A DNA stretch of 64,000 nucleotides from Mycolicibacterium palauense (GCF_002592005.1 NZ_NVQF01000018.1:1-64000), one strand, 5' to 3'. Positions 41,355 through 52,552 are shown, numbered from the stretch's first letter. Notes: generated by a model not told the origin, from the letters alone. Numbers and translations: made by a program.

Positions 41355-44162
41355 ATGCCTGATGTCCAAGACGTGACGCTGGAACCCATCGGCGCTGTAC
41401 AGCGCACCCAGGTCGGCCGGGAGGCCACCGAGCCGATGCGTGAGGACATCAGGCTGCTGGGGGCCATCCTGGGCGAGACGGTGCGCGACCAGAACGGCGA
41501 GGAGATCTTCGAACTGGTCGAGAAGGCCCGGGTGGAGTCCTTTCGGGTCCGCCGCTCCGAGATCGACCGCACGGAGCTGGCCCAACTCTTCGACGGCATC
41601 GACGTCAAGAGGGCCATCCCGGTGATCCGCGCCTTCACCAACTTCGCGCTGCTGGCCAACGTGGCCGAGGACATCCACCGCGAACGTCGCCGCGCCATCC
41701 ACCTGGCCGCCGGGGATCCACCGCAGAACAGCAGCCTGGAGGCCACCTACCTCAAACTCGACGCCGCCGACGTCGACGCCGCCACCGTCGCCGAGTCGCT
41801 GCGCGGCGCGCTCATCGCACCCGTGATCACCGCACATCCCACCGAGACCCGGCGTCGCACGGTGTTCGACACCCAGCACCGCATCACCCAGTTGATGCGC
41901 CTGCGGGCCCGGGGTCACGAACACACCGACGACGGGGCCAGCATCGAGGTCGAGCTTCGCAGGCAGATCCTGACCCTGTGGCAGACGGCGCTGATCCGGC
42001 TGTCGAGGCTGAAGATCCAGGACGAGATCGAGACCGGGTTGCGCTACTACCCGTCGGCGTTCTTCGAGGTCATCCCGCAGGTCAACGCCGAGGTTCGGGA
42101 CGCCCTGCGGGCCCGCTGGCCGGACGCCGGGCTGCTGGAGGCCCCCATCCTGCGTCCCGGGTCCTGGATCGGCGGCGATCGCGACGGCAACCCCAATGTC
42201 ACCGCGGACGTGGTCCGGCTGGCCACCGGAAGCGCCGCCTATACCGCGTTCGCGCACTACTTCTCCGAGCTCACCGCCCTGGAGGAGGAACTGTCGATGT
42301 CGGTGCGGCTGGTACACATCAGCGACGGCCTGACATCGCTGGCCGACGTGCTCGACGAACCGGCGCGTGCCGACGAGCCCTACCGCCGGGCGTTGCGGGT
42401 GGTTCACGCCCGGCTGACGGCGACCGCGGCCCAGATCCTCGACCGCCAGCCCGAGCACGAACTCGATCTGGGGCTGACCCGCTACGACTCCCCGGAGGAG
42501 ATGCTCGGCGACCTCGATACGGTGGACGCCTCGCTGCGGGCCAACGGCAGCACGCTGCTGGCCGACGATCGGCTGGCCCGGCTGCGCGAGGCGGTCCGGG
42601 TCTTCGGGTTCCATCTCAGCGGTCTGGACATGCGGCAGAACTCCGAGGTGCACGAGCAGGTCGTGGCCGAGCTGCTGGCCTGGGCCGGGGTGCATGCCGA
42701 CTACGCGGCGTTGCCCGAGGACGAGCGGGTGACCCTGCTGGCCGCCGAGCTGGCCACCCGCCGACCCCTGACCACCGCGGACGCCGACCTGTCGGAGCTG
42801 GCCCGCAAGGAGCTCGACATCGTCAAGGCCGGGGCGCGCGCGGTGCAGACCTACGGACCGCTGGCCGTCCCGAACTACATCATCTCGATGTGCGAGTCCG
42901 TCTCCGACATGCTGGAGGCGGCGATCCTGCTCAAGGAGGCCGGCCTGCTCGATGCCTCCGCGGAGCAACCGTACGCCCCGGTGGGCATCGTCCCGCTGTT
43001 CGAGACCATCGACGACCTGCAACGCGGGTCGGCGATCATGGAAGCCGTCCTGAACCTCCCGCTGTACCGGGCCCTGGTCCACGCCCGCGGCGAGAGCCAG
43101 GAGATCATGCTCGGCTACTCTGACTCGAACAAGGACGGCGGCTACCTGGCGGCCAACTGGGCGCTGTATCGCGCCGAACTGGATCTGGTCGACATGGCCG
43201 ACAAGACCGGCATCCGGCTGCGGCTCTTCCATGGGCGCGGCGGGACGGTCGGCCGCGGCGGCGGCCCCAGCTACGACGCCATCCTGGCGCAGCCGCCCGG
43301 CGCGGTCAGAGGCTCCCTCCGGTTGACCGAACAGGGCGAGATCATCGCCGCCAAGTACGCCGAGCCCCGCATCGCGCACCGGAACCTGGAGACCCTGGTC
43401 GCGGCCACCCTGGAATCGACACTGCTCGACGTGGAGGGCCTCGGGGAGGCCGCCGAACCCGCCTACGCCGTCCTGGACGACCTGGCCGCCCGTGCGCAGC
43501 GCGCCTATGCCGATCTGGTTCACGAAACACCGGGCTTCGTCGAGTACTTCAAGGCGTCGACGCCGGTCAGCGAGATCGGCGCCCTCAACATCGGCAGCCG
43601 TCCCACCTCGCGCAAGCCGACCACCTCGATCGCCGATCTGCGCGCGATCCCGTGGGTGCTGGCCTGGAGCCAGTCGCGGGTCATGCTGCCCGGCTGGTAC
43701 GGCACCGGAGCGGCGTTCGAGTCCTACATCGCCGAAGGGGCCGAGGCGGGGGAGGACCGGCTCGCCGTGCTGCGCGACCTGTACCGGCGCTGGCCGTTCT
43801 TCGCCACCGTGCTGTCGAACATGGCCCAGGTGTTGGCCAAGTCCGACATGGGTCTGGCGGCGCGGTATTCCGAGCTGGTCGACGACGAGGCGCTGCGGAG
43901 CCGGGTGTTCGACAAGATCGTCGACGAGCACGAGCGGACCATCGCCATGCATCGGCTGATCACCGGGCACGACGACCTGCTCGCCGACAACCCGGCGCTG
44001 GCCCGGTCGGTCTTCAACCGGTTCCCCTACCTGGAGCCGCTGAACCATCTCCAGATCGAACTGCTGCGGCGTTACCGCGCCGGTGACGAGGACGAACTGG
44101 TCCAGCGGGGGATCCTGCTGACGATGAGCGGTCTGGCCACCGCACTGCGGAACAGCGGCTGA
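41355..44162 (+). CDS. ppc: Phosphoenolpyruvate carboxylase
   Basis: The 935-residue enzyme carboxylates phosphoenolpyruvate to oxaloacetate. Catalytic [41 protein letters not shown] and [14 protein letters not shown] are intact, and the C-terminus ends RNSG as in the family. The ATG at 41355 gives the expected N-terminus; the frame opens earlier, in the repeat. Functional ppc beside secG is a feature of fast-growing mycobacteria. Confidence 0.97.
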   Translation: MPDVQDVTLEPIGAVQRTQVGREATEPMREDIRLLGAILGETVRDQNGEEIFELVEKARVESFRVRRSEIDRTELAQLFDGIDVKRAIPVIRAFTNFALLANVAEDIHRERRRAIHLAAGDPPQNSSLEATYLKLDAADVDAATVAESLRGALIAPVITAHPTETRRRTVFDTQHRITQLMRLRARGHEHTDDGASIEVELRRQILTLWQTALIRLSRLKIQDEIETGLRYYPSAFFEVIPQVNAEVRDALRARWPDAGLLEAPILRPGSWIGGDRDGNPNVTADVVRLATGSAAYTAFAHYFSELTALEEELSMSVRLVHISDGLTSLADVLDEPARADEPYRRALRVVHARLTATAAQILDRQPEHELDLGLTRYDSPEEMLGDLDTVDASLRANGSTLLADDRLARLREAVRVFGFHLSGLDMRQNSEVHEQVVAELLAWAGVHADYAALPEDERVTLLAAELATRRPLTTADADLSELARKELDIVKAGARAVQTYGPLAVPNYIISMCESVSDMLEAAILLKEAGLLDASAEQPYAPVGIVPLFETIDDLQRGSAIMEAVLNLPLYRALVHARGESQEIMLGYSDSNKDGGYLAANWALYRAELDLVDMADKTGIRLRLFHGRGGTVGRGGGPSYDAILAQPPGAVRGSLRLTEQGEIIAAKYAEPRIAHRNLETLVAATLESTLLDVEGLGEAAEPAYAVLDDLAARAQRAYADLVHETPGFVEYFKASTPVSEIGALNIGSRPTSRKPTTSIADLRAIPWVLAWSQSRVMLPGWYGTGAAFESYIAEGAEAGEDRLAVLRDLYRRWPFFATVLSNMAQVLAKSDMGLAARYSELVDDEALRSRVFDKIVDEHERTIAMHRLITGHDDLLADNPALARSVFNRFPYLEPLNHLQIELLRRYRAGDEDELVQRGILLTMSGLATALRNSG

Positions 44163-44231
44163 GCTGCGCCGCGGGCACCGGACGTCGCTACACTCCTGGT
44201 GCTATGGGGCGTCGGTGTCATGGGGGGTGTC

Positions 44232-44861
44232 ATGGGTCGTAGAGGATGGCGCGGCGCACCGCCGGCCGATGACACCGAGGCGCGCCGACGCGTCGTCGAG
44301 GCGGCCATCGCCGCCGTCGAGCGGCGCGGCCCGCGGCACACCACGCTCTCCGACGTGGCGTCCGAGTTGGGGGTCACCCGACCCACGATCTATCGGCACT
44401 TCGCCACCACCGAGGAACTGCTCGACGCCGCGGCGGAGACCGCCCTGGGCGGATGGACCGCACGGATCGGCGCGCTGACCGCGGAGATCACCGACCCGAC
44501 CGAGCTGCTCGTCGAAGCGGTCGCGTATCTGGTGGAGGCGCTGCCGCACGAGCCGCTGCTGTCGTTGCTGCTCGACACCGAGCGCGGCCGCCTGGTCAGC
44601 CGGCGGATGGTGCTGCCCGACGCCATAGCGCGCTCACGAATCATGTTGGAGCACACAGCGGTCGACTGGCCCGCGCTGGGCTTCCGCGGCCAGGCGATGA
44701 ACGATCTGGTGGAGTATCTGCTGCGCATGATCCAGTCGATGGTGATCGCGCCACCGGATCCGCCGCGCAGCCCCGAGTCGTTGCGGGGCTATCTGCGCCG
44801 CTGGATCGGGCCGGTGCTCGCGGCCGCGCAGGACCCGATGGGCGCGCGCAGCCTCAGCTGA
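44232..44861 (+). CDS. TetR/AcrR family transcriptional regulator
   Basis: A 209-residue regulator: helix-turn-helix at about residues 30-60 (TTLSDVASELGVTRPTIYRHF) and a ligand-binding C-terminal domain with no specific signature. GGGGG precedes ATG 44232 well; in-frame starts at 44220 and GTG 44199 are alternatives. It converges with the DUF1214 gene (8-base overlap of ends) and may control the DUF1214/sulfotransferase divergent pair. Confidence 0.85.
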   Translation: MGRRGWRGAPPADDTEARRRVVEAAIAAVERRGPRHTTLSDVASELGVTRPTIYRHFATTEELLDAAAETALGGWTARIGALTAEITDPTELLVEAVAYLVEALPHEPLLSLLLDTERGRLVSRRMVLPDAIARSRIMLEHTAVDWPALGFRGQAMNDLVEYLLRMIQSMVIAPPDPPRSPESLRGYLRRWIGPVLAAAQDPMGARSLS

Positions 44862-46002
44862 CGGTACGCGGCGCCCGGTCGGCGGGCACCACGGCGGTGC
44901 TGGGCTGTTCCGGCAGCTCGTCGGCGTGAAACCACCGGAAGGACATCAGTCCCTCGGGACGATCCTTGGTGGAGATCGCATTCGGATGGTCGAGCAGAGT
45001 GCGGCTGACCACGATGGTCACCGTCCCGTCGCTGTTGGGGACCGCGGTGCCCGAGTTGAGGCCGGCGCGGCCGTACTCGACGTCCAACGCGGCCATGTAC
45101 TGGTTCCACAGGGTCAGGTTCCAGAACCGGGCCTTGGGGTGGCGCGACGTGATCACCAGAGCCTCACCGGGTTCCAGGGAGAAACCGCCGAGGCAGTAGC
45201 ACGCGTCCTGCATCGAGTAGCCGTGCGTGGCGCCACCGGCGCGGTAGGGCGGGGCCAGGGTGTTGGTGGTCAGTGACTGGCCGTCGGCCAGTTCGACGGG
45301 CCGGCGTTCCATCAGGATCAGCGGGATCAGCGCGTACATGTCCTGGGCGAACCGCAGTGCCGCGCGCAACGACTTCGCCACGTCGGCATCGGATTTGGCG
45401 GGAACCACCGGCAGGCCTGCGTGGTCGGTCACCTCGATGTCCCACTGCACCCGCCGCTCGGACTCCGGGTGCGCGTGATAGTCGCGGGTGACGATCCCGC
45501 GCGCGTCGGGGGACAGCTCGATGAACGGGCCGTCGTAGCCGTCGGGCCGCTGCGGGCCGAGCACGCAGGAGAACCCGCCGTCGGCGTCGAGTGGCATGTC
45601 GGTGTCGTAGAGCAGTCCGACCGTACGGTTGGGCCACGCGCCCGGCTCCGGCTCGTTGTAGACGGTCAGCGAGTACATGCTGCTGTCGTTGGGCACGCCG
45701 CTGACGCGATAGGTGCGGCGCGGGTCCACCACCGCGTAGCTGTAGTAGCAGTCGGTGTTGTCACCGCCCCACCGGCGGTCGGGCCGAAACGGTGTCAGGT
45801 TGTCGATGAACCGCGGCGCCACCGGATCGGCGAAGAAATGCATGTCCAGCGACAGCGCCAGCATGGTCGCCAGGTTCTGGTAGCCCTCCGAGACGGCGAC
45901 CTCGCCGCGCACCGCCTTGGGGCCCGAGAGGAAGTTGTCGTCGAATTCGGCAAAGGCGCAGAGCAGTTCGCGCCAGGCGGCCGCGCTTTCCGGAGTGGAC
46001 AT
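44854..46002 (-). CDS. DUF1214 domain protein
   Basis: A 382-residue soluble protein with the DUF1214 domain in the C-terminal half (NTLAPPYRAGGATHGYSMQD ... FWNLTLWNQYMAALDVEYG) and a DUF1254-like region before it (YRVSGVPNDSSMYSLTVYNE). Function unknown; homologues are common near TetR regulators and lipid or steroid genes in mycobacteria. Start at ATG 46002; the upstream extension of the frame covers the intergenic region. Divergent from the sulfotransferase across 79 bases, suggesting joint control. Confidence 0.82.
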   Translation of the reverse strand: MSTPESAAAWRELLCAFAEFDDNFLSGPKAVRGEVAVSEGYQNLATMLALSLDMHFFADPVAPRFIDNLTPFRPDRRWGGDNTDCYYSYAVVDPRRTYRVSGVPNDSSMYSLTVYNEPEPGAWPNRTVGLLYDTDMPLDADGGFSCVLGPQRPDGYDGPFIELSPDARGIVTRDYHAHPESERRVQWDIEVTDHAGLPVVPAKSDADVAKSLRAALRFAQDMYALIPLILMERRPVELADGQSLTTNTLAPPYRAGGATHGYSMQDACYCLGGFSLEPGEALVITSRHPKARFWNLTLWNQYMAALDVEYGRAGLNSGTAVPNSDGTVTIVVSRTLLDHPNAISTKDRPEGLMSFRWFHADELPEQPSTAVVPADRAPRTVS

Positions 46003-46081
46003 GCGCCGATCATAGGCAGCGCTGAACATACAGCACAACAACCCTTGTAAAAACTGTAATGCCGGCGTACCGTCCAGCCAC

Positions 46082-47335
46082 GTGACCAACGCCGCTCCCG
46101 AGGTTGTCCACATCACCGATCTGGCCCGGCCCACCTTCACCCCGGAAGCGCAGGCCATCATCGACGGCATGGCGGCCATGGCCGACTACTGTCCCCTGAC
46201 CGTCGAGGCGCTGCACGAGCAGGCCGCCGCGCAGACCGGGCTCGACGATTTCGGTGACCAGGACTATCGGGAACGAATGGCCGTGCTGCTGCAGGCATTT
46301 GACGGACTCCCGCACTTCACGGCGTTCGGCCGGACCTACGCCTTCTCGCTGATGCTGACCTTCCTGAAGGGGCGGCTTCGGGTGATCGACCACCTCAAGC
46401 GCCACCCCGAGATCTTCGACGTGGAGGTCAGCGCGCCGCTGGTCATCGCGGGCCTGCCGCGGACCGGGACTACTCACCTGCACAGCCTGCTCGCCGCCGA
46501 CCCGGCGCTGCGGTCGTTGCCGTACTGGGAGGCGCAGGAACCGCTCCCGGAACCGGGCGAGGAAGGGACCATCGAGCCGCGTCGCCGGCGCACCGGCGAT
46601 GCCCTGGCGATCTCCAACACGTTGATGCCCTACTTCGGTCTGATGCACGAGATGACGATCGACCACATTCACGAGGACATCGGTCTGATGGTGCAGGACT
46701 TCGCCAGCGGGTTCTTCACCACCCTGACCCACCTGCCGCGGTGGTCGGACTATCTGGCCACCCACGACCAGACCCCCGGGTACCAGTTCCTGCGGATGAT
46801 GCTGCAGGTCCTCCAGCACCAGGACGGCCGCGACCGGCGCTGGGTGCTCAAGTCGCCGCAGCACCTGGAGCAGTTCGTGCCCCTGCTCAACGTGTTTCCC
46901 GATGCGACGTTCATCGTCACCCATCGCGATCCGGTCGACGTCTCGGTGTCGATGGCCACGATGATGACCTACACCATGCGGATGAGCGTCGATCGGGTCG
47001 ATGTGCCCACCGTGGCCAACTATTGGATCACCCGGATCGACGAGATGCTCACCGCGTGTATGCGTGATCACCATCTGTTGCCGCCCGAGCGCACCATTGA
47101 CGTGCGGTTCGACGCCTTCATGGCCGACGACCTCGCGATGATCGAACGCGTCTGGGACATCGCCGGCTACCGGCCGGGGGAGGAGTCGCGGCGCGCGGTG
47201 GCCGACTACCTGGCCGGACACCAGCGTGGCCGCCTCGGTCGCGTCGACTATCGCGCCGAGGATCTCGGCCTGGACAGGGATGAGCTGCGGAAGCGCTTCG
47301 CCCCGTATGTCGCGCGGTTCGTCGACCGTCCCTGA
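46082..47335 (+). CDS. Sulfotransferase family protein
   Basis: A 417-residue PAPS-dependent sulfotransferase-like protein. The 5'-phosphosulfate-binding loop is GLPRTGTTHLHSLL (about residues 125-138) and the 3'-phosphate region is FIVTHRDPVDVSVSMATM. It belongs to the large actinobacterial group with long N-terminal and C-terminal helical extensions; acceptors in mycobacteria are usually lipids or small molecules. GTG start at 46082. Acceptor unknown. Confidence 0.88.
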   Translation: MTNAAPEVVHITDLARPTFTPEAQAIIDGMAAMADYCPLTVEALHEQAAAQTGLDDFGDQDYRERMAVLLQAFDGLPHFTAFGRTYAFSLMLTFLKGRLRVIDHLKRHPEIFDVEVSAPLVIAGLPRTGTTHLHSLLAADPALRSLPYWEAQEPLPEPGEEGTIEPRRRRTGDALAISNTLMPYFGLMHEMTIDHIHEDIGLMVQDFASGFFTTLTHLPRWSDYLATHDQTPGYQFLRMMLQVLQHQDGRDRRWVLKSPQHLEQFVPLLNVFPDATFIVTHRDPVDVSVSMATMMTYTMRMSVDRVDVPTVANYWITRIDEMLTACMRDHHLLPPERTIDVRFDAFMADDLAMIERVWDIAGYRPGEESRRAVADYLAGHQRGRLGRVDYRAEDLGLDRDELRKRFAPYVARFVDRP

Positions 47336-47673
47336 CGGGGCGAGCCGCCAGGGCCTCGGTTCCCGCCCACCCTCGGCGCATCGAGTGTGCGTGCAGATCG
47401 ACGGAATCTCGTCTACGGCGGTCCCCGCGCACGCTCGGTGCGTTGGCGTCGGTGCCTGCTGCGGGCGGTGGCGAAAGTCGTGGGGGATGAAGTGGGGATG
47501 TAGTGGGCAAGGTTTCGGTCGGGGTGTCCCGTCGCGCCTGCATCGAGTGTGCGTGCAGATCGGCGGAATCTCGTCTACGGCGGTCCCCGCGCACGCTCGG
47601 TGAGCGCGGGACGGCACGGCGATCTCGCCCAGCTACCCGTTCCGGGCGGGCCCGGTCAGTGACGGCCTCGCGC
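47336..47673. other. Convergent intergenic region carrying a duplicated element
   Basis: A 338-base gap between convergent genes. It holds two copies of a 62-bp element (47379-47440 and 47541-47602) listed separately and about 100 bases of unremarkable sequence between them. No gene with support. Confidence 0.7.
47379..47602. repeat. 62-bp direct repeat with terminal inverted arms
   Basis: Copies at 47379-47440 and 47541-47602 differ at one base (A/G at 47402 versus 47564 region). Each begins CATCGAGTGTGCGTGCAGAT and ends with CGCGCACGCTCGGTG, so the ends can pair as a 12-bp stem with two G-T mismatches (47382-47393 with 47426-47437). It looks like a mycobacterial dispersed intergenic hairpin element. 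Confidence 0.9.
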
Positions 47674-48069
47674 TCAGATCCCGGTGCGGCTGCGCACCGC
47701 GTTGACTACCCCCCGTACCGCGTTCTCGGTGGCCGACAGCGGCGCCACCGCGGTCTCGGCCACCCCCACCATGCGTTCCACGCGGTCGACGATGCCCTCC
47801 AGCCGGTCCACCACCGCCACCAGTCGGGGCGCCAGCTCATCGATGCGGCTGATCGTCGCGTTGAAGCGTTCCAGCGTGTCGTCCAGGTTGTCGGTGGAGC
47901 TGTTCAGGTCGAGCAGCGTCTCACTGAGCCCGGTGAGCAGGGTGTCCACCTGCTCGACGGTGACGTCGGCGTTCAGCGCCGCCTGCGCCAGTGTCCTGAG
48001 GCGCTGCCCCCCGGTCCGTCCTCCGGCACGTCCCGCGGGCCGTCCCTGAACCTCGCCTTTGTCTGCCAT
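47674..48069 (-). CDS. Small coiled-coil protein (Rv1444c-like)
   Basis: A 131-residue protein with an Arg/Gly-rich N-terminus and a long heptad-patterned helix (about residues 30-110: VEQVDTLLTGLSETLLDLNS ... RLVAVVDRLEGIVDRVERMV). No enzyme motif. It lies downstream of pgl in the same direction, as does the hypothetical Rv1444c in M. tuberculosis. Function unknown. Confidence 0.75.
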   Translation of the reverse strand: MADKGEVQGRPAGRAGGRTGGQRLRTLAQAALNADVTVEQVDTLLTGLSETLLDLNSSTDNLDDTLERFNATISRIDELAPRLVAVVDRLEGIVDRVERMVGVAETAVAPLSATENAVRGVVNAVRSRTGI

Positions 48070-48126
48070 GACGCCATTATGGCCCGCGGCGCTTCCCGAT
48101 CGCCGCGGCCGTGCACGGGGCGGCGC

Positions 48127-48867
48127 TCAGAGCTTGGCGGCCGCCTCCACGTCGAGCAGCCAGACCGTGCGGACCGTACCGACGGCCCCGGCGGCGGGGA
48201 TCTCGACCGGCTCGGCGCCGCCGACCGCGGCGGCCACGGCGTCGGCCTTGCCCGCCCCGGCCACCACCAGCCACACCTCGCGGGAACGCTGCACGGCCGG
48301 CAGCGTCAGGGTGATCCGGCGCGGCGGCGGCTTCGGCGAGTCCTCCACACCGACGACCAGGCGCGTCTTCTCCCGCACCGCGGCGGTGTGCGGGAACAGC
48401 GAGTTGACGTGACCCTCGGGGCCCATCCCGAGCAGGTGCACGTCGAAATCCGGGGCGGGTGCGCCATCGGTCCCGTAGCGGGCGAGCGTCTGCTCGTAGG
48501 CCGCGCCGGCGGCGGCGAGGTCGTCGCCGAACTCGCCTCCCAGGGCGGCCATCGGATGGACGTTCGCAGCGGGGATGTCGATGTGGTCCAGCAGCGCCTC
48601 ACGGGCCTGCTTGTCGTTGCGTTCGTCGTCGTCCGCTGCGACGAAACGTTCGTCGCCCCAGAACAGATGGACCGCCGACCAGTCGATGGAGCCGCCGTAC
48701 GCACCGACGTGGCGCAGCAGGCCGATACCGGTGCCGCCCCCGGTCAACACGATGCAGGCGCGGCCCCGCTCGGCGATCGCGGATCCGATGGCGTCGATCA
48801 GCCGGTCACCCGCGGCGGCCACCAGTTCGTCCGTGCCGGCATAGGTTTCGACCACGGTGGTGCTCAC
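48127..48867 (-). CDS. pgl: 6-phosphogluconolactonase
   Basis: The 246-residue enzyme hydrolyses 6-phosphogluconolactone, the second step of the oxidative pentose phosphate pathway. Conserved [26 protein letters not shown] and [17 protein letters not shown] are present. GTG 48867 overlaps the opcA stop. It is called devB in older annotation. Part of the tkt-tal-zwf-opcA-pgl operon. Confidence 0.96.
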   Translation of the reverse strand: MSTTVVETYAGTDELVAAAGDRLIDAIGSAIAERGRACIVLTGGGTGIGLLRHVGAYGGSIDWSAVHLFWGDERFVAADDDERNDKQAREALLDHIDIPAANVHPMAALGGEFGDDLAAAGAAYEQTLARYGTDGAPAPDFDVHLLGMGPEGHVNSLFPHTAAVREKTRLVVGVEDSPKPPPRRITLTLPAVQRSREVWLVVAGAGKADAVAAAVGGAEPVEIPAAGAVGTVRTVWLLDVEAAAKL

Positions 48868-49775
48868 GCGTAGGTCACCTTTTCGATGCCTCGCAGGGCC
48901 TCCAGGTAGATCTCGTCGGCGTCGAGCCGGCGCAGGTCCTCGGCCAGGCAGTCGCGCGTCTCCCGGCGGGCCAACGGCAGCAGGGCGTCGGGTTTGGCGG
49001 TACGGGTCAGCGTGGCGGTCACGCCGGTCTGGGGCCGGGACAGCGTGATGGTCTCCGAGTCGCGGACGAGCTCGACCTTCAGGTCGCCGACGATGCGGGT
49101 CACCGTCCCGTCGATGCGGCTGGCCAGCCACCCGGCCAGGATGTCCAGTGAGGGTTCGGACTGCAGCCCGGAGACCACCGCCGACCTGATCGGTTCGTGC
49201 GGTGTCTGCTCGACCGCCGAGGTCAGCAGGGCGCGCCAGTAGGTGATCCGGCTCCACGCCAGATCGGTGTCGCCGGGGCTGTAGCCCTGCAGCCGGCTCT
49301 TGATCGCCTCCAGGGGGACCAGTCCGTTGGTGGCGTCGGTGATACGGCGAATGGCCAACCTGCCCAGGGGGTCGTCGGCGGGGTTGTCAGGCGCGATGTC
49401 GGGCCACCACGCGACGACGGGAGTGTCGGGCAGCAGGAACGGCACCACGACGCTGCTGGCGTGCCCGGCCAGCGGACCCGACAGCCGCAGCACCACCACC
49501 TCGCCGGCGCCGGCGTCGTGGCCGAGCCGGATCTGGGCGTCGAGCCGCGCCTGGCTGGTCAGCCGGTCACCGGGAATGACCACGATCACCCGGCAGGGAT
49601 GCTCGCGGCTGGCGAAGTTGGCCGCCGCGATCGAGTCCTCCAGCACCGCTTCGGTATCGGGGGCAATGACCAGGGTGAGGACCCGGCCCATCGTCACCGC
49701 GCCACCCTCCTCGCGCAGCTCGACGAGCTTCTTGTTGATGACGTCGGTGGTGGTGTCGGGCAGATCGATGATCAT
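48864..49775 (-). CDS. opcA: Glucose-6-phosphate dehydrogenase assembly protein OpcA
   Basis: A 303-residue OpcA, which in cyanobacteria and actinobacteria promotes assembly or activity of glucose-6-phosphate dehydrogenase. Start [20 protein letters not shown] and the central [17 protein letters not shown] are characteristic. ATG 49775; upstream frame is not coding. Sits between zwf and pgl, the two enzymes it serves. Confidence 0.94.
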   Translation of the reverse strand: MIIDLPDTTTDVINKKLVELREEGGAVTMGRVLTLVIAPDTEAVLEDSIAAANFASREHPCRVIVVIPGDRLTSQARLDAQIRLGHDAGAGEVVVLRLSGPLAGHASSVVVPFLLPDTPVVAWWPDIAPDNPADDPLGRLAIRRITDATNGLVPLEAIKSRLQGYSPGDTDLAWSRITYWRALLTSAVEQTPHEPIRSAVVSGLQSEPSLDILAGWLASRIDGTVTRIVGDLKVELVRDSETITLSRPQTGVTATLTRTAKPDALLPLARRETRDCLAEDLRRLDADEIYLEALRGIEKVTYA

Positions 49776-49836
49776 GGGTGCCGGCTCCTCGAGTGCGGGT
49801 CCGTCGAGTGTGGGTGTGTCGACATCGGCTCGCCGG

Positions 49837-51381
49837 TCACGGCCGCCGCCAGTCCCGTCCGGAGCGCTGCAGCATCTCGAAGGCGGACTGCGGCCCCCAG
49901 CTTCCGGACTCGTACGGGTCGGGCTTGCCGTGTTCGGCCCAGTGTTCGAGGGCCGGATCGAGGATCTTCCACGACAGTTCGACCTCCTCGTTGACCGGGA
50001 ACAGCGACGGTTCGCCCAGCAGGACATCCAGGATCAGGCGTTCGTAGGCCTCGGGGGAGTCCTCGGCGAACGCCGAGCCGTAGGAGAAGTCCATGTTGAC
50101 GTCACGGACCTCCATCTTGTTGCCCGGCACCTTCGACCCGAACCGCAACGTGATGCCCTCGTCCGGCTGCACCCGGATCACCAGGGCGTTCTGTCCGAGT
50201 TCGTCGGTCATGCTGGCGTCGAACGGCAGGTGCGGAGCCCGCTTGAACAGCAGGGCGATCTCGGTGACCCGGCGGCCCAGCCGTTTGCCGGTGCGCAGGT
50301 AGAACGGCACCCCGGCCCAGCGCCGGGTGTCGACGTCCAAGGTGATGGCCGCGAACGTCTCGGTGGTGGAGGTCTTGGAGAAGCCCTCCTCATCGAGCAG
50401 ACCCACCACCTTCTCGCTGCCCTGCCAGCCCGCCGTGTACTGACCGCGGGAGGTGGTCTCCTCCAGCGGGCCGGCCAGCCGCGTCGCCGAGAGCACCTTG
50501 ATCTTCTCCGCCTGCAGTTCGGCGGGGCTGAAACTGACCGGCTCCTCCATGGCCGTGAGCGCCAGCAGCTGCAACAGGTGGTTCTGGATGACGTCGCGCG
50601 CCGCACCGATTCCGTCGTAATAGCCTGCGCGGCCGCCCAGTCCGATGTCCTCGGCCATGGTGATCTGAACGCTGTCGACGTAGTGGGCGTTCCAGATCGG
50701 CTCGAACATCTCGTTGGCGAACCGCAGGGCCAGGATGTTCTGCACCGTCTCCTTGCCCAGGTAGTGGTCGATGCGGAACACCGAGGACTCCGGAAACACG
50801 CTGTTGACCACCGAGTTCAGTGCTTCCGCGCTCTCCAGGTCGTGGCCGAAGGGCTTCTCGATGACCACCCGGCTCCAGCAGCCCTCCTGGGTCTCGGCGA
50901 GCCCGGACTTCGAGAGCTGCTCACACACCACGGGGAACGCGCCGGGCGGAATCGACAGGTAGAACGCATGATTGCCGCCGGTGCCCCGTTCGGCGTCGAG
51001 TTTGCGCAACGTCTCGGCGAGGCGCGCGAAGGCGGCGTCGTCGTCGAAGGTGCCCTGAACGAAGCGGAACCCCTCGGCCAGGCGGTCCCACACCTCCTGG
51101 CGGAAGGGGGTGCGGGCGTGTTTCTTCACCGCGTCGTAGACGATCTGGCCGAAGTCCTCGTCGGCCCAGTCGCGGCGGGCGAAGCCGATCAGCGCGAAGC
51201 TCGGGGGAAGCAGTCCCCGGTTTGCCAGGTCGTAGATGGCGGGCATCAGCTTCTTGCGGGCCAGGTCGCCGGTCACCCCGAAGATGACGACGGCGCACGG
51301 ACCGGCGATGCGGGGCATGCGCTTGTCGCGCTTGTCCCGCAACGGGTTCTGCCACACGGCCGGGGTGTTTCCGCTGTTCAT
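49837..51381 (-). CDS. zwf: Glucose-6-phosphate 1-dehydrogenase
   Basis: The 514-residue enzyme starts the oxidative pentose phosphate pathway, making NADPH. NADP motif VIFGVTGDLARKKLMP, substrate motif RIDHYLGKETVQN and the C-terminal domain are intact. Corresponds to zwf2 in M. tuberculosis. Ten bases after tal. Confidence 0.97.
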   Translation of the reverse strand: MNSGNTPAVWQNPLRDKRDKRMPRIAGPCAVVIFGVTGDLARKKLMPAIYDLANRGLLPPSFALIGFARRDWADEDFGQIVYDAVKKHARTPFRQEVWDRLAEGFRFVQGTFDDDAAFARLAETLRKLDAERGTGGNHAFYLSIPPGAFPVVCEQLSKSGLAETQEGCWSRVVIEKPFGHDLESAEALNSVVNSVFPESSVFRIDHYLGKETVQNILALRFANEMFEPIWNAHYVDSVQITMAEDIGLGGRAGYYDGIGAARDVIQNHLLQLLALTAMEEPVSFSPAELQAEKIKVLSATRLAGPLEETTSRGQYTAGWQGSEKVVGLLDEEGFSKTSTTETFAAITLDVDTRRWAGVPFYLRTGKRLGRRVTEIALLFKRAPHLPFDASMTDELGQNALVIRVQPDEGITLRFGSKVPGNKMEVRDVNMDFSYGSAFAEDSPEAYERLILDVLLGEPSLFPVNEEVELSWKILDPALEHWAEHGKPDPYESGSWGPQSAFEMLQRSGRDWRRP

Positions 51382-51391
51382 GCGGCGGGCT

Positions 51392-52507
51392 TCACTTCTG
51401 GCTCTCGAGCTGCTGCGCGGTGGCCTCGAGCAGTTCCTGCCAGGACTTCTCGAATTTCTCGACGCCCTCGTCCTCGAGCAGTCTGAACACGTCGGGCAGG
51501 TCGATGCCCACCGCGGCGAGGTTGTCGAACACCTGCTGGGCGGCCTCGCCGGTGCCGGTGATGGTGTCCCCGGTGATCACCGCGTGGTCGGCGACGGCCT
51601 CCAGGGTCTTTTCGGGCATCGTGTTGACCGTGTGGGGTGCCACCAGTTCGGTGACGTACATGGTGTCGGCATAGTCGGGGTTCTTCACCCCGGTCGAGGC
51701 CCACAGCGGGCGCTGCACCCGCGCCCCGTGGGCGGCGAGAGCCGCGAAACGCCCACCGCTGACGAAGACCTCCTCGTAGGCGGCGTAGGCCAGCCGCGCG
51801 TTGGCCACCCCGGCCAGCCCGCGCAGCTCCAGCGCCGCCTCCGACCCGATGGCCTCGAGACGCTTGTCGATCTCAGTGTCCACCCGGGAGACGAAGAACG
51901 AGGCCACCGAATGGATCCGCGACAGATCGTGGCCGGCCTCCTTGGCCTTCTCCAGGCCGGTCAGGTAGGCGTCCATGACCGCCTTGTGCCGCTCGACGGA
52001 GAAGATCAGGGTCACGTTGACCGAGATCCCCTCGGCGATGGCCGCGGTGATCGCCGGCAGCCCGGCCAGCGTGGCCGGGATCTTGATCAGCAGGTTGGGC
52101 CGATCCACGATCTTCCACAACTCGACGGCCTGCAGGATGGTCTTGTCGGTGTCGTGGGCCAGGCGGGGATCGACCTCGATGGACACCCGCCCGTCGACAC
52201 CGTCGGTGGCCTCGCTGACCTTGGCCAGCACGTCGCAGGCGTTGCGTACGTCGTCGGTGGTCACGGTGCGGATGGTGGCGTCCACGTCGGCGCCACGTTG
52301 GGCGAGCTCCTTGACCTGGGCGTCATAGGCGTCGCCCTTGGACAGGGCCGCCTGGAAGATCGACGGGTTGGTCGTCACCCCGACCACCGATCGGGTGTCG
52401 ATGAGCTGCTGCAGATTGCCGGTCTGCAACCGCTCACGGGACAGGTCGTCGAGCCACACGGAGACGCCGGCGGCACTCAGCGCCGCCAGATTCGCATTCT
52501 GAGTCAT
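51392..52507 (-). CDS. tal: Transaldolase
   Basis: A 371-residue transaldolase of the longer actinobacterial type. [14 protein letters not shown] near the N-terminus and [16 protein letters not shown] with the Schiff-base Lys are present. Moves dihydroxyacetone units between sugar phosphates in the non-oxidative pentose phosphate pathway. Between tkt and zwf in the operon. Confidence 0.97.
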   Translation of the reverse strand: MTQNANLAALSAAGVSVWLDDLSRERLQTGNLQQLIDTRSVVGVTTNPSIFQAALSKGDAYDAQVKELAQRGADVDATIRTVTTDDVRNACDVLAKVSEATDGVDGRVSIEVDPRLAHDTDKTILQAVELWKIVDRPNLLIKIPATLAGLPAITAAIAEGISVNVTLIFSVERHKAVMDAYLTGLEKAKEAGHDLSRIHSVASFFVSRVDTEIDKRLEAIGSEAALELRGLAGVANARLAYAAYEEVFVSGGRFAALAAHGARVQRPLWASTGVKNPDYADTMYVTELVAPHTVNTMPEKTLEAVADHAVITGDTITGTGEAAQQVFDNLAAVGIDLPDVFRLLEDEGVEKFEKSWQELLEATAQQLESQK

Positions 52508-52552
52508 GTGCTGCCTTCTCTCGGCTGATTGTGTGATGGGGTCCTACCGGAT

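Noticed and set aside
41328..44048. 906-codon minus-strand open frame
   Set aside because: Shadow of ppc on the other strand; low-complexity composition and no recognisable domain.
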